Shown: positions 43,060 to 55,841 of the stretch, piece after piece
Layout of the letters: each line of letters starts with the position of its first letter
Numbering within the stretch: the first letter of the stretch is position 1
Assembly (NCBI GenBank): GCA_030180135.1
Contig: CM058233.1
Coordinates: 29,359,615 to 29,423,614, forward strand
Source: Orychophragmus violaceus
Taxonomy: Eukaryota > Streptophyta > Magnoliopsida > Brassicales > Brassicaceae
Direction of reading: 5' to 3'
DNA: 64,000 nucleotides
Program-made: the position numbers and the translations under genes
Notes under the pieces: model-generated
What the model was told of the DNA's origin: nothing
The model's input: only the letters and a program-made list of their open reading frames with translations
Databases searched by the model: none

Positions 43060-45259
43060 TATAACGCCCCATTCCCATTATTCGCTGACCGTCGAGCTGA
43101 CCGGTCAACAATCAAACAAGAACATGACCAAGTAGAACCCGAGCAAGTCAAACAGGAAAAGTTCGCCACAAGACGAAGCCATAGACAGATCGGTTTGAGA
43201 CAAAGGCTCGCACTAACCCGTCCTTGAACCCGCTATCCTCACTTCCGTAGTACACAGCTTCACAACTTGTACCACTTCCGTGAGTTGTGTCGGTTCGGAC
43301 TAAACACAATATCAGGGAAGCATGTTCATTTCTAAGTAATCAAACGTTAATACAACGTTTAATAATCTTTATAAACAATTTGCCAATAATCAAAAACAAC
43401 AATCAAGTCTTAGTACAGAACAAATGGCGCCAAAGCCGAACCGAAAGAAAAACCCAAAACCATCGAATCAAAACTCCGCCACAAGCGATCCCGAAACTAC
43501 ACCGAGGACCTCCCGCGTCCGTCTCTGCTAAACCTGAAAAACACAAAAGAGTCTAATGAGCGATCTAAGATCACCCAGCGAGACGGCTCCCCACTACGGC
43601 TTCTATTCTATATAACATCTACAAATCCCCGTCCTGAAACCCCAAAATAACAAACATATAACAAATGGTCGATCACGCACTACCACGTTGTGTCAAACCC
43701 ACAACACACAAGCACTTGCCAAAAGAAAGAGAAAGCGATTATGGGAAGTCGAAGCACTGCGGCACATGCTTTCGATTGAAACTCGATCTATCTATCGCGT
43801 ACTACAAAAAAACACACACACACACACACACCTGGGCCCTTACGATCTCGGTAACTTCCATGGGTTTTCATAGCCACCGACTAGGTAACTAACCCACGAC
43901 TCCCAGATGTAAACACGAACTCTCACGACCTAGGACACTGCTCTCGAGCCATCGATACATAGTGACTCGGGCTACCCCACGGAAACCTGAGTTTCCATGT
44001 GATTCTGCCCTAGGACATGACCCCGTATTATCCGAACCACACACCTACTGGCGTCACTCAGCAGGTTAACGCCATAACCGGAATCATCACCCGAAGGCAC
44101 ACGATCCGATTAGGAAACTACTCGAGGATCCAATCAGGTCAGAAGTACCAGAACGTATTTGAAAACCTAGACTTGTGGAATCTAACGCACCCTAGAGTCC
44201 TAGTGGAGAAATGTAAACACGCAGACTCGCTTGGACTCTAACATAGTCTATCAATAAATAATAACAATCGCAACCGAATATTCCGCAAGTCTACACACAC
44301 ACACACGCCAACACCACCACCCTGACACGGCGTCGTACCGAGTCAGCGGCTACGAACTTAATCGGCCCCATGACCGAGTTAAGTGTCCACAAGGACCGCT
44401 CGGCCCAACACCGAGACGATCTAACAAGCCTGCACAGAAAGCTCAACAACAACAACCACATAACAACACAATAACACAATCATCACACAAGCAAGCCTAT
44501 TAGGGTTTCTAAAGTATTTTAACTTGTTCACGCCCGCTATGCTGGATTGGCAGATTGCTAATCCGTAGACGGCTCATAACTCATTCATAACTTCTCAATC
44601 GTTCAATTCCTATGCACCTTTTAATAACTCCTCGATCCGTCGGTTTAGAGCTAGTGGCTTACTAAACTCCCCGACGTCTCATCATTCATTTACTTAATTC
44701 ATTTCTTTCTCTTTAACTTCTATTAAACCTAATCCCGATATCCAATTCATACGCTAAACATTTGTTAGGTTTAACTCCGTATTTTAACACCGTCTTAATT
44801 CCTGTAAATAGATTCATTCGGTACTGTTCTTTTAGTACATATATATGCATATATGGCCCAATCATGCAATGACTATATGTATGCATCAATCAGCGTTTCT
44901 AACAACCTAGCGGCACACAACAGTTTAATCCGTTTAACACTACGATCCTAGCATGCATCTCAAAACCCTAATCCGGTTTACAATTAACCAGTCCGATCAA
45001 TCAACAGTCCATTAACCAATTCAACACGGGTATGCAAATCTAGGTCTACGGTTTCTCAATTCCCGGTCTATATGCTTCTAACTACTTTAGGTTTTGAGCC
45101 GACTCACAATGATGGGTCAGAATGAACGGATCTAACGCGGTATGAATCCCGAGACTTCCGAACTGAATCTCGAACCTCCCAAATGCACGAGCACGAACCC
45201 CGAAGCTTCCTGAACACCTTTAGAACCGGCTAACTCAGAACCGGCCGGAGTCAATGCGT
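43060..45259 (-). repeat. L4: LTR fragment of the L family (minus)
   Basis: The plus strand starts TATAACGCCCC, the reverse complement of the L-family LTR 3' end (GGGGCGTTACA, one change), and follows the LTR backwards. It includes the CCGAGCGG stem region (about 44395) and an AC repeat. It reaches only about two thirds into the LTR and is cut at 45259/45260 where L5 begins in the opposite direction. It lacks primer site and internal region, so it is a solo or truncated LTR. Confidence 0.85.
43812..43831. repeat. (AC)10 microsatellite
   Basis: Ten AC units within L4; not present at this point in the L2 LTRs. Confidence 0.9.
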
Positions 45260-46300
45260 TGTGATACCCCGTATCAAAAATACGGTCAACGGGCAGCAGA
45301 AAGTCAACCGAGGGTAAAATCGTCATTTTACCTAAGTCAGGGGTAAAATGGTAATTTTACCAAAGTTCGAGACGGAAACCGAGACGGGCCAAATATTCTT
45401 ATGTTTTAACATAAAGAATGTTTACAAGACCAGAATTGGAGGAATCGGAGCGGAAACGAGTTTTTCGGCTTGTCGGGAATGGAAACCGACTAAACCGACG
45501 AAACTTCGAAAATTCATATCTAGAGCTACGTAAGCCCGAATGGAGTGATTCAAAATGCCAAATTCATCAAATAGCATAAAGAATCATATTTTGAAAGTTT
45601 GGGAATTTATGGGATTATCCGGAACCATTCTAAAATATTAAACCGAGAAAACCGCAAAACCGAGCAATTAGCAAAGGGGATTAGTGAGGGGATTAGGCAT
45701 CTTTTATGGAGTGGTTTGGCAACAAAAATTGTCCAGAAGGACACTTGTTGGCTCCCCATGGCGCCACCCTAGCCTGGTGAGGTGTCAAACATGCCAAGAT
45801 TCCATGAATCTTTCTTTGCATGCATGCACAAACATCCCATCCATTCAATGTACATCACCAACAATTCTCTAGCTCTCTCAACTCTCTCTCTCGCACTCTC
45901 TCTTCCTCTCTTACCCAGAAACATCAGTTCTTGCTTGTGTTCTTGTGTTCTTGCCATTGTTTTTGAAGTTCTTGAGAGATTCATCTTAAATCAAAACCTT
46001 GTGTAATCCATGGTGTCTTAAGAAGCAAGTTTCTCTCCTTCTTCACCCAAATCCTCTCTCTCACTCTCGGCCTCTCTGGTCTCTCTCTCTGTCACTCAAG
46101 AACATGCATTCCTTCCCAAAAAGCTCATGCATGTGTGTTTGAAGATGGAAGAACACCAAGAACCCTAACCCTTTCTTCATACTTCTTGAGCAAGAAAGAG
46201 TGTATCTTGTGATTCTTAGATCCAAATCAGGGCTAGAGATCCCTCTCACTCTCCTATTCAACCGCCGTTCACCTCTCTCGCCGGAGAGCCGCCAGAGTAG
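45260..46300 (+). repeat. L5: LTR of the L family, first part
   Basis: Starts TGTGATACCCCGTATC at 45260 and follows the L2 LTR to the CCGCCGG block, where A' is inserted (TSD AGTAG 46296-46300). It continues at 54017/54022. The 5 bp before it (TGCGT) would be its target duplication if L5 inserted into L4. Confidence 0.88.
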
Positions 46301-46939
46301 TGTTGGAATTGTGTCCAGTAATCTCGGTACTGTCTCTAGAAAGTAAGAGTATGTCAATGATCAGACATAAGTCATATAATACTGGGGGTCATGATGGCTT
46401 GCTAGAGTCCGCTCATGATCTATAAGTCCTGGACTTATTGCCTTTATTATATGATCCCATATGGGTCACACGCCTAAGCTAACAGGAAAATGTGTAGGAA
46501 CGGCTTAGCAGAAGTACGGTAAAAGTGCCAGGCATTTGTCGTACTAAGAGAGAGATTAATGGGTCTGATTAAATCCAAGGGATTTAATCAGATTGGTATT
46601 TGGGCCCAAAAGCCCAAAAGGAAATAGACAAGTTTTATAATTAAAACTTAAGTCTGATTTTTCCTCCTAACCCTAAGCTCCCCTGCGATTTTCCTCTCTC
46701 TCTCTGCGCCTCCCACAGCTTGGTCTAGCAGCCTCTCTTCCTGACGGTGTGCGTGTGTGAACCTCTGGAGGAGTTATCACTTGGTGGCTCTCTGATCTCT
46801 GACCTGTTCTCTCTTTCCGCTGCATAAACAGGTAAAAGGTGAGATCTATATTGTTTCTATTCAAGAGAACCTAGATCTGCATGTTTAGGATCTATTAATC
46901 TGATGAATTGAATAAGGATTAACTCCAAAACATCCTTCA
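46301..46939 (+). repeat. A' 5' LTR
   Basis: TGTTGGAATTGTGTCC...CATCCTTCA, 639 bp. The first 200 bp match the A LTR closely; the centre differs. Confidence 0.97.
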
Positions 46940-46940
46940 G

Positions 46941-46952
46941 TGGTATCAGAGC
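46941..46952 (+). other. A' primer-binding site
   Basis: TGGTATCAGAGC, one base after the LTR, complementary to initiator-Met tRNA; perfect match. Confidence 0.94.
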
Positions 46953-48550
46953 TATTGGTTCTGGTTTTTCTTGTTTAGATTCAATTTTTAGGTTGTTTAG
47001 AAGTGTTTTGAATCTGAGATTGATTGAATCTGATTTGTAAAACACTTAAGAAACAAATTAAAAACCTAAAAACCTAACTATGAAATCGCATGGACCAATC
47101 GGATTGGTATGCGTCCGAGAGAGAGCCGAGTGGATCGCTTCATGCACGGGCCGATCGTGAACCGATCGCGTGGTCATGCCGATCGCTTGATGCTCGCGGC
47201 GAGTGATGAACCGATCGGTGAGCCGATCGCATGCATTGATCACGGATCGATGGCATGGATCGATGCGATCGAGTCCAGCTCACGCCGCGTCTCGTCCCGT
47301 CCCGCGTCCCGTCCCGTCCCGAACGTAAGGCTTGCGGCTGTCTCGATCATCCACTCGCGGTGATGCTTGCGGCCGTGACCTAGATGGTCGGTTCGAGATG
47401 TTTCGGTTTAAGGTTCGGTTTAAGGCTCGGTTTAAAACTAATTAAAATTAATCGTCACGGTTTAATAAACAGATTTAATAATTTTATTAAGTTCTGGTTA
47501 AACCGGGATAAGAAATCCAAAGTCGAAATATTGGATTTTGTGCCTAAACCAGGATTTTCTAATTTGATTTGGTTGGACCAAATAAATTGAGAAAATCCGG
47601 TTTAGTAAATAACCGGTTGACAATTGTGGTCATCGTAGTAATTAATTTTGGTTAGACCAATTTTAATGAACCAGACCGGTTATGTCATTTAATTGGACAA
47701 TTGGGTCATGTCTTGGACATGGACCAATTCTTGGGCCTCGGGCCAAGAAGTTAAAACAATTGGGCCAATTATTTGAGTCTTATTCTTCAGATTAATTTAA
47801 AATTTATTTTATAAAATTATAAATCGATTTTAAATTAAAGTTTCCGAAATTTTGAAATTAGAAAGTTTCTTAAAATAGAAGTTTCTAGATTTGCATGTTT
47901 TGGATTTTAAGAAATTTCTAAAGTTAGAAAGTTTCCGGTTTTAGAAAGTTTCCAATTTTAGAAGGTTTCCAAAATTAGTAGGTTTCCCAAAATGGAAAGT
48001 TTCCCAAAATAGTAATCTTCTATTTTGGGAAGAAATTTTAATAAACCTACGAACCTCAAATAATATCAAGCGTTGGATGTCTTGTCCAGGCTATGTCAGC
48101 TGTCGAAGCCCATTCAATTGTATTCATGGCCTTACAGTGTGAGGGTGTCTACTTTTGCGTGGATAAGACGGTTTGTGATTCATAAATGTCATTGGGAGTC
48201 CCATACATTAATGATTACATGACTGTATAGTCTGGTTTTCTTGACTAGGCCATCGGGAGTCCCGGGCCTTGAGACATCAGAGTGGATTGGGCCTCGGGCC
48301 CAGATTCACAACCAAGAGTTATATCACGGATATAATTAGCCGACATAGGGCTTACCGATATAAGCTAAGGTTGGGTGACGGCCAGTGGCCCACTTTGATC
48401 TTAGTTATATGTGGATCTTGGAATCATTATATTCTATTGAGGGTAACTTATGTTATTGAATATAATGCGTGATTAATCATATTAAATTTAATACGAGATT
48501 AATCATATTGAACATATTAACTAATAACCTTTTTATATTATATTTCAGCT
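46953..48550 (+). other. A' 5' leader
   Basis: 1.6 kb. It holds a CGATCG-rich stretch (47150-47275), a CGTCCCGTCCCG repeat (47292-47321), AACCGG and GAAAGTTTCC stretches (47600-48010), then the part conserved with A up to the ATG at 48551. The long upstream ORFs are not conserved in frame and are not supported. Confidence 0.75.
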
Positions 48551-51500
48551 ATGACTACTACAAGCACTCAAAACACATTCTCAATCCGGTCTGTTCTCGA
48601 GAAGGAGAAGCTGACTGGAACGAACTTCCTGACGTGGTCAAGGAACTTGAGGCTGGTCCTCAAGCAGGAGAAGAAGGATTATGTCCTTCGTGATCCTCTC
48701 CCCGAGAGGCCTGCTAACAATGCCGCCAGGACTCTGCATAATGCTTGGAAAAAGCATTCGTCAGATGAAAATGATGTGTATTGCCTTATGTTGGCGACAA
48801 TGACTGCTGAGCTGCAAATGCAGTTCGAGAGTGTGTTGTCACCAATTGAGATAATGGCAAGCCTGAAATCGCTTTTTCAGGAGCAAGCAAGGACTGAGAG
48901 GTTTCAGACTGTTAAGAACCTCTTAGACTGTAAGTTGGCTGCAAATGCGGCAGTGAGTCCTCATGTCTTGAAGATGATGGGTTATCTCGATCATCTTCAG
49001 AAACTCGACTGCCCTATCAGCCAGGAACTTGCTTGCGACATCATTCTGCAGTCATTACCTGCAAGCTATGATCAGTTCATTCTGAACTTTAACATGCATG
49101 GCTTGAGTAAGACATTGCCTGAGCTTCACGGAATGCTCAAGACTGCAGAGCCCAACTTGAGGAAAACCGCCAAGGACCCCAATGTGCTTATGGTGCAAAA
49201 GGGCAAGGGGTTTAAGAAATCCTCTGCTAAGGATAAGGGAAAGGCCAAGGCTGTCCAAGTCGCGGACAAGGACACGCCAAAGCCCAAGCCCAAGTCCAAG
49301 GCTGGGCCAACTGACATATGCAGGTTCTGTAAAGAACCAGGGCATTGGAGGAGAGAATGTAAGAAATTCCAAGAAGGTCTAAAGGAATTGAAGAAGAAGA
49401 CTCTCGAGACTTCTTCGACAGGTATTTTTGTTATAGAAGTTAATACAACTACTTCTGATAATACCTCATGGGTTATGGATACTGGTTGTGGGGCTCATAT
49501 TTGTACTAATATGCAGGCACTCAGCAACAGTAGAAGGCTGAAGCAAGGACAAGTGGAGCTACGAGTTGGGAATGGAGCGAAAGTTCCAGCACTAGCTGTA
49601 GGCACATACTTGTTGTCTTTACCTTCGGGATTGGTTTTAGAACTCAATAATTGTTATTTTGTACCTGCTATAAGCAGGAATATTATTTCAATTTCTTTGT
49701 TGGATTTGGAAGGTTATGATTTTTCAGTTAAGAATAAATTATGTTCCTTCAATCGCAACAATTTGTTCTATGGTTGTGCCCCTCTTACGAATGGGCTTTA
49801 CATACTTGATCAATCCGCGCCAATTTATAACATTAATACTAAACGGTTCAAACCTAATGAGGAGAACCGAACGTTTCTATGGCATTGTCGTTTAGGGCAC
49901 ATCAGCGAGAAACGCATCAAGAGGCTCCATTCGAATGGACTTCTTGGCTCATTTGACTTTGAGTCATGTGAGAAATGCGAATCCTGCATGATGGGCAAAA
50001 TAACACGGGCCCCCTTTAATAAACCTAACGAGAGGGCCAGTGACTTATTGGGCCTGATACACACTGACGTGTGTGGCCCAATGTCCACAAATGCAAGAGG
50101 AAACTATCAGTACTTCATTACCTTCACTGATGATTTCAGTAGGTATGGATATGTTTATTTAATGAAACATAAGTCTGAATCTTTTGAGAAGTTCAGAGAA
50201 TTCCAAAATGAAGTACAGAACCAACTTGGCAAAAGCATTAAGGCTCTTCGGTCCGACCGAGGAGGAGAATACTTAAGCCAAGAATTCAGTGATCATCTAA
50301 GAGAGTGTGGGATCGTATCCCAACTCACTCCTCCTGGAACACCTCAATGGAATGGTGTGTCTGAGAGGAGAAATCGGACCTTATTGGATATGGTTCGATC
50401 TATGATGAGTCACACAGACCTTCCAATATCCCTTTGGGGATATGCTCTGCTAACAGCAGTGTTCACTCTAAATAGAGCGCCATCAAAAGCGGTAGCAAAG
50501 ACACCATATGAATTATGGACTGGATTGGCTCCAGTGTTGTCTTATCTTAGAATTTGGGGTTGTGAAGCCTATGTCAAGAGATTAATCACAGACAAGCTTA
50601 CACCAAAGTCTGATAAATGCTACTTCATTGGTTATCTGAAGGAAACCAAGGCTTATTACTTCTATCTACGTTCCGAGAACAAGATCTTTGTTGCCCGGGA
50701 TTGTAACTTTCTTGAGAGAGAATTTCTCTCTAAGAAAGACAGTGGGAGTAAGGTACTGCTTGAAGAAATTCAAGATGAACAGGATACTGCTCAACCTAAT
50801 GAGGAAGAGCAGCAGGAGGACCTACAAGAAGTTGTAGAGCCTGAACCTGTAGTACCTGAAGTTCGAAGATCCGGGAGGATCCGTCACGAACCCGAGAGAT
50901 ATCAAGGATTCCTCGTGACTAACTGTCATGATCTTTTGATCATTGATGGTGATGAACCATCGAACTTCAATCAAGCCATGATGGGCCCAGATTCCTCGAA
51001 GTGGCGCAAGGCCACTGATTCCGAAATGGACTCCATGTCGGTCAACCAAGTGTTTTCGTTGGTTGACTTACCCGCTGGTGTAAAAGCCATCGAGTGCAAA
51101 TGGATCTTCAAGAAGAAGATTGACGTGGATGGAAATGTCCAGATTTATAAAGCCAGGTTGGTGGCAAAAGGTTTCAGACAAGTTCACGGTGTGGATTACG
51201 ATGAAACCTATTCACCAGTGGCTATGATGAAATCTATTCGGATTCTACTAGCAACTGCAGCTTTTCATGATTATGAAATTTAGCAGATGGACGTGAAAAC
51301 CGCCTTCCTGAATGGTATTCTGGAAGAGGATGTGTATATGACACAACCTGACGGTTACATAGATCCAAAGAATGCTGGGAAAGTATGCAAGCTTCATAAA
51401 TCCATTTATGGATTGAAGCAAGCATCGAGGAGCTGGAATCTTCGTTTTGATGAAGCGATCAAGCAATTTGACTTCATCAGAAACGAAGAAGAACAATGCG

Positions 51501-52528
51501 TGTATAAGAAAACTAGTGGGAGCAAGATAGTATTTCTTATTCTGTATGTCGATGACATACTGCTTCTCGGAAACGACGTTCCAATGCTGAAGTCGGTAAA
51601 AGACTGGCTTGGAAGTTGTTTTTCCATGAAAGACATGGGTGAAGCCGCATACGTTCTTGGAATCAGGATCTACCGGGATAGATCTAGAAGGCTGATAGGC
51701 TTGTGTCAAGATTCATACATTGACAAAGTCCTACAAAGATTCAGCATGAAAGATTCCAAGAAGGGCTTCACGCCAATGGTACATGGCACAACGCTAAGCA
51801 AGAAGCAGAGCCCTACGACGGCTGCTGAGCTTGAGCGCATGAAGAACATTCCTTATGCATCTGCAATAGGATCTGTCATGTATGCCATGATCTGTACTCG
51901 TCCTGATGTTGCTTATGCATTGAGCATGACGAGTAGATACCAGTCAAATCCAGGTGAAAACCATTGGATTGCCGTCAAGAATATCCTGAAGTATCTAAGA
52001 CATACTAAGGATAAGTTCTTGGTATACGGTGGAAGTGATGTGCTTAAAGTCAGTGGATTCACGGACGCAAGTTTCCAGACAGACCAAGATGATTTCCGGT
52101 CACAGTCCGGTTATATCTTTTGTCTGAATGGCGGTGCAATCAGTTGGAGAAGCTCCAAGCAAGACACCGTTGCTGATTCCGCTACAGAAGCTGAATATAT
52201 CGCCGCCTCAGAAGCAGCGAAGGAAGCTGTTTGGATACGAAAGTTCATTATTGAACTAGGTGTGATACCAGATGCGGCTGAGCCTCTGGCACTATTTTGT
52301 GATAACAATGGTGCTATTGCTCAGGCAAAGGAACCAAGATCACACCAGAAATCCAAGCATGTTCTAAGAAGATTTCACTTGATACGTGACATCATTAATA
52401 GAAAGGAAGTCAAGATCAGCCGAGTTCAGACAGATGATAACGTCGCTGATCCGTTGACAAAGCCACTCCCAAGGCCTAAGCTCGAGTTTCTGACTGAAGC
52501 TGTAGGCATTAGAGACATTGAAATGTAA
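48551..52528 (+). pseudogene. Copia A' gag-pol polyprotein (one premature stop)
   Basis: A single 1325-residue frame from ATG (48551) to TAA (52526). Order: UBN2-type gag with LTGTNFLTWSRNLR (about 22-35), zinc knuckle CRFCKEPGHWRREC (257-270), protease DTGCGAH (D310), integrase zinc region from H445. The integrase core has D569 (RSDRGGEY) and E605 (NGVSERR), 35 residues apart. RT has QMDVKTAF and YVDD (999-1002), and RNase H has TDASFQ (D1172), TEAEY and CDNNGA. All catalytic motifs look intact. The only defect seen is TAG at codon 911 (51281-51283), where A has Trp, at the start of the RT active-site region. Length is normal for a copia gag-pol. As it stands it would give gag, protease and integrase but no RT. 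Confidence 0.96.
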
Positions 52529-53377
52529 TCTAAATTTGAGTGGGAGTTTGAGGGCTTTATTTAGTTATTTGATATGTTCTTGTAAAACATTCTTATGTTT
52601 AATGAAATTATTATTTCAAGATTATTTTAACTGTGATGAAATAATCGTTCCAAAGTGATATAAACCATTTTATAGGTCATCGAAGTAAGTGACTTGATCT
52701 TGAGTCATCAAAGTCATTTAGCTTGATCATGAGACCCTATATTTGATAGATGGATTATATCATCCTGTCCCTAGTCGAAGGTTGTTGAAATTGGAACACC
52801 AACAACCGTGTGAGACTGGATTGGTATGTGACTTATGACAAAGTCTCAGTGTGTCATAGATGCGCGGCATCAAAGTCAGTACATAGGTGTATGTGGGGTA
52901 CATACGACCGGACAAGACCCGCTTATAAGAACTCTTCAGGATATTTATATCTGTGTCATAAGAGATTCTTACTAGGACTATAGAGTATAGTCCTTAGACC
53001 TGAGTTCGCATGCATGTGACTGCACATGGACTGATGCACTTTGATCATTGTCTAACGCTGTCGTTCTGCGATAGTTATAAGGACCTTGTTTGGGTGTATT
53101 ACGAAATGAGTAGTTTACAGTGATGGAACAAGACGGGATTTGTCCCTCCAATATAAATGGAGCGAATATCTCTAGGCCAATCGGAGATTTGAATACTGGA
53201 AAATGCATGGCCATGCTCAAACGGACTGTCCCGAGTCGTTTGGATTGTCAGTATCAAATCAGAGTCCGATGAACAAGATTAGGCTTTATAAGGATGACAC
53301 TAATCTTGCCTTATGACTAATCGAGATATTGAGACAAAAGGATTATGAATACAGAGATTCCAGTACAAGTGGGAGAT
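52529..53377 (+). other. A' 3' untranslated region and polypurine tract
   Basis: 849 bp after pol; no supported gene. It is colinear with 3311-4161 of A. The purine run GTGGGAGA (about 53369-53376) directly precedes the 3' LTR. Confidence 0.8.
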
Positions 53378-54016
53378 TGTTGGAATTGTGTCCAGTAATC
53401 TCGGTACTGTCTCTAGAAAGTAAGAGTATGTCAATGATCAGACATAAGTCATATAATACTGGGGGTCATGATGGCTTGCTAGAGTCCGCTCATGATCTAT
53501 AAGTCTTGGACTTATTGCCTTTATTATATGATCCCATATGGGTCACACGCCTAAGCTAACAGGAAAATGTGTAGGAACGGCTTAGCAGAAGTACGGTAAA
53601 AGTGCCAGGCATTTGTCGTACTAAGAGAGAGATTAATGGGTCTGATTAAATCCAAGGGATTTAATCAGATTGGTATTTGGGCCCAAAAGCCCAAAAGGAA
53701 ATAGACAAGTTTTATAATTAAAACTTAAGTCTGATTTTTCCTCCTAACCCTAAGCTCCCCTGCGATTTTCCTCTCTCTCTCTGCGCCTCCCACAGCTTGG
53801 TCTAGCAGCCTCTCTTCCTGACGGTGTGCGTGTGTGAACCTCTGGAGGAGTTATCACTTGGTGGCTCTCTGATCTCTGACCTGTTCTCTCTTTCCGCTGC
53901 ATAAACAGGTAAAAGGTGAGATCTATATTGTTTCTATTCAAGAGAACCTAGATCTGCATGTTTAGGATCTGTTAATCTGATGAATTGAATCAGGATTAAC
54001 TCCAAAACATCCTTCA
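53378..54016 (+). repeat. A' 3' LTR
   Basis: 639 bp, same length as the 5' LTR, followed by AGTAG (54017-54021). Confidence 0.97.
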
Positions 54017-54021
54017 AGTAG

Positions 54022-54749
54022 GTCGCCGGAGCTCCTCCTCCTTCTTTTGCTTCTTCCACAAGAAAGCTTGTAACTTTCTTTCTATAAGCTTGATTTTAGA
54101 CCTATAAATTGCTATAGCTTTGTATTGATCTCCTCTGTCTTGTCCAGTGAACCGCCGCCCCTGTAGCCACCGGAGATCGCCGGAAAACCACCTTGAAGCA
54201 GCCGCCCCTTTTAGGGTTTGTAGATCTTGCCTTTCTCCTTAGTTTTTGGCTGTTTTGGGAATGGATATGTATAGATCTAGTGATTCTAATCAGTTTGGTA
54301 TAAGGATCTGTAGGAGAAGCTGCCGGAAAATCCCCATCCGCCGCCGGTCAACGCTCCTCCGCCGGAGTCAACGCCGGAGTCACGCCGCCGGGAAGCTCCG
54401 CCACCGCCAAAAGCTAGCCGGTTCTTCAGGGAGTCTTCTGGTATGGTTGGATCAGAGATTGGGTTTGGTTTGGGGATTGATTAAACCGGGTCAAAGGGGT
54501 GTGAACCGGTCAATGGTCAACCCTAAACCGGTTTAGTCAACCCGGTTCTAAAGGTGTTGGGCCGGTTTGGTATAACCCCGTAATTGATCGGTTTATGGTT
54601 TCGTGTTTCAGGAGTGTTCGTTAGTTCGGGAATCTTCATCCGCACCAAAATCCGTCATTCCGTAACTATTTTGTGAGTCGGCTTGAAAACTCGTAAAGTG
54701 ATCAAACCGGGAAAACCACTTAACCGTAACCATTAGGACATGGACCATA
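54022..54749 (+). repeat. L5: LTR, second part, ending at duplication junction
   Basis: Continues L5 after A': CCGCCGG block, AACCGG/GGTCAA block and the GAGTCGGCTTGAAAACTCG stretch, corresponding to about the first half of the L2 LTR. It stops abruptly at 54749. The next base begins a copy of 15878 onward. Confidence 0.85.
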
Positions 54750-55841
54750 ACTGGCATCGGTCGATACCAACCTAATCAAACCAATCGCAATTCAAACCAT
54801 TTAACCAAGCTCGATAACCGGTCCAATCTAATTGAACCGGTTCATCAATCTCGCGAGGTTTGTGTCGACCGATACAACTCTTGTGTCGATCGACACCGAC
54901 CGGTATTCGAAACCGGATCAATTGGATTGATCGGTTATCGCGGATTGCTTTTGGTTATTCTGTATCGATCGACACTATAGTAGTGTCGGTCGACATCAGA
55001 TTCCATGATTGGGGTTTGGAACCTGCAATCACAGAACCAAAGCATGATAAATCAATTAATTATAAGAATTAAAACATAGTAAAACTGAACGTTTTAAATG
55101 GTTCCGTTCCTCAACCAAATATCAAGTGATACTTGATGTCTTTCCAATCTTGTCAACTGTCAAGACCCATTTAGTTGTGTGATAGACTTGCAGTGCAAGA
55201 TGTCCACAATTTCATGAGTAAGGCAGAGGTAATCGTGTTGATGGACTTGCAGTGCAAGACATCGACAATTACGTGACTGAAGAGATTGGTTTACTTGACT
55301 GGGCCATCAAAATCGTTTTGGGCCCAGAGACATCAGGTGGATTGGACATAAGATGTCGATCCACAACCAAGAGTTATATTGGATATAACTAGCAAGGTTG
55401 TTGCTTACCTAAATAGCTAAAGTTGAGTGATAGCCAGTGGCTCACTTGAATTTAGTAAAATATGGATCTTGGATCATTATATTCATCTGAGGAAGCATTG
55501 ATTGAATATAATGCGAGTTTTCTTAAAAGTTAAGACTTCTCATTTCTTGAACATCATAACTAAACCTTTTCTTTTCTATGTTCTCAGCTATGACTACTAC
55601 TCATAACAATTCTTTCTCCCTGCGATCCGTCCGGGTTATCCTTCTGTGTCGACCGATACCCGCTTGGTGTCGATCGACACAGGGTGATAATCCCTAATCG
55701 TTTTTCAAGTTAAAACCCTAAAACTAGATTTTAATCAAAAACGAATTACAGCATGCTTGTATCAACTATATAGAGATCCAGATTCAACTAATCTAATCAA
55801 CATGCCACAAATTCAATGGAACCCTAAAGCTCTGATACTAC
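54750..55841 (-). repeat. Copy 2: B leader with single inverted arm
   Basis: Matches 15878-16969: most of the spacer, the 747-bp right arm (54886-55632), the LTR-proximal leader and the mutated primer site (about 55829-55840). The left arm and pol are absent because the copy begins inside the spacer. At three sites where copy 1's right arm differs from its left arm, this copy agrees with the left arm. Confidence 0.93.

Larger units (their letters stand above)
46301..54016 (+). mobile_element. Copia element A' (full length, plus strand)
   Basis: A' is 7716 bp, with two 639-bp LTRs and target duplication AGTAG at 46296-46300 and 54017-54021. Three LTR differences were found (CCTGG/CTTGG near 46428, ATTA/GTTA, AATAAGG/AATCAGG). 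The layout is the same as A but in the opposite orientation. The LTR U3 and leader have a different middle part, without the TGTCGATCGACA motifs. The polyprotein has one premature stop. It is the youngest-looking and most intact element in the window. Confidence 0.97.
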
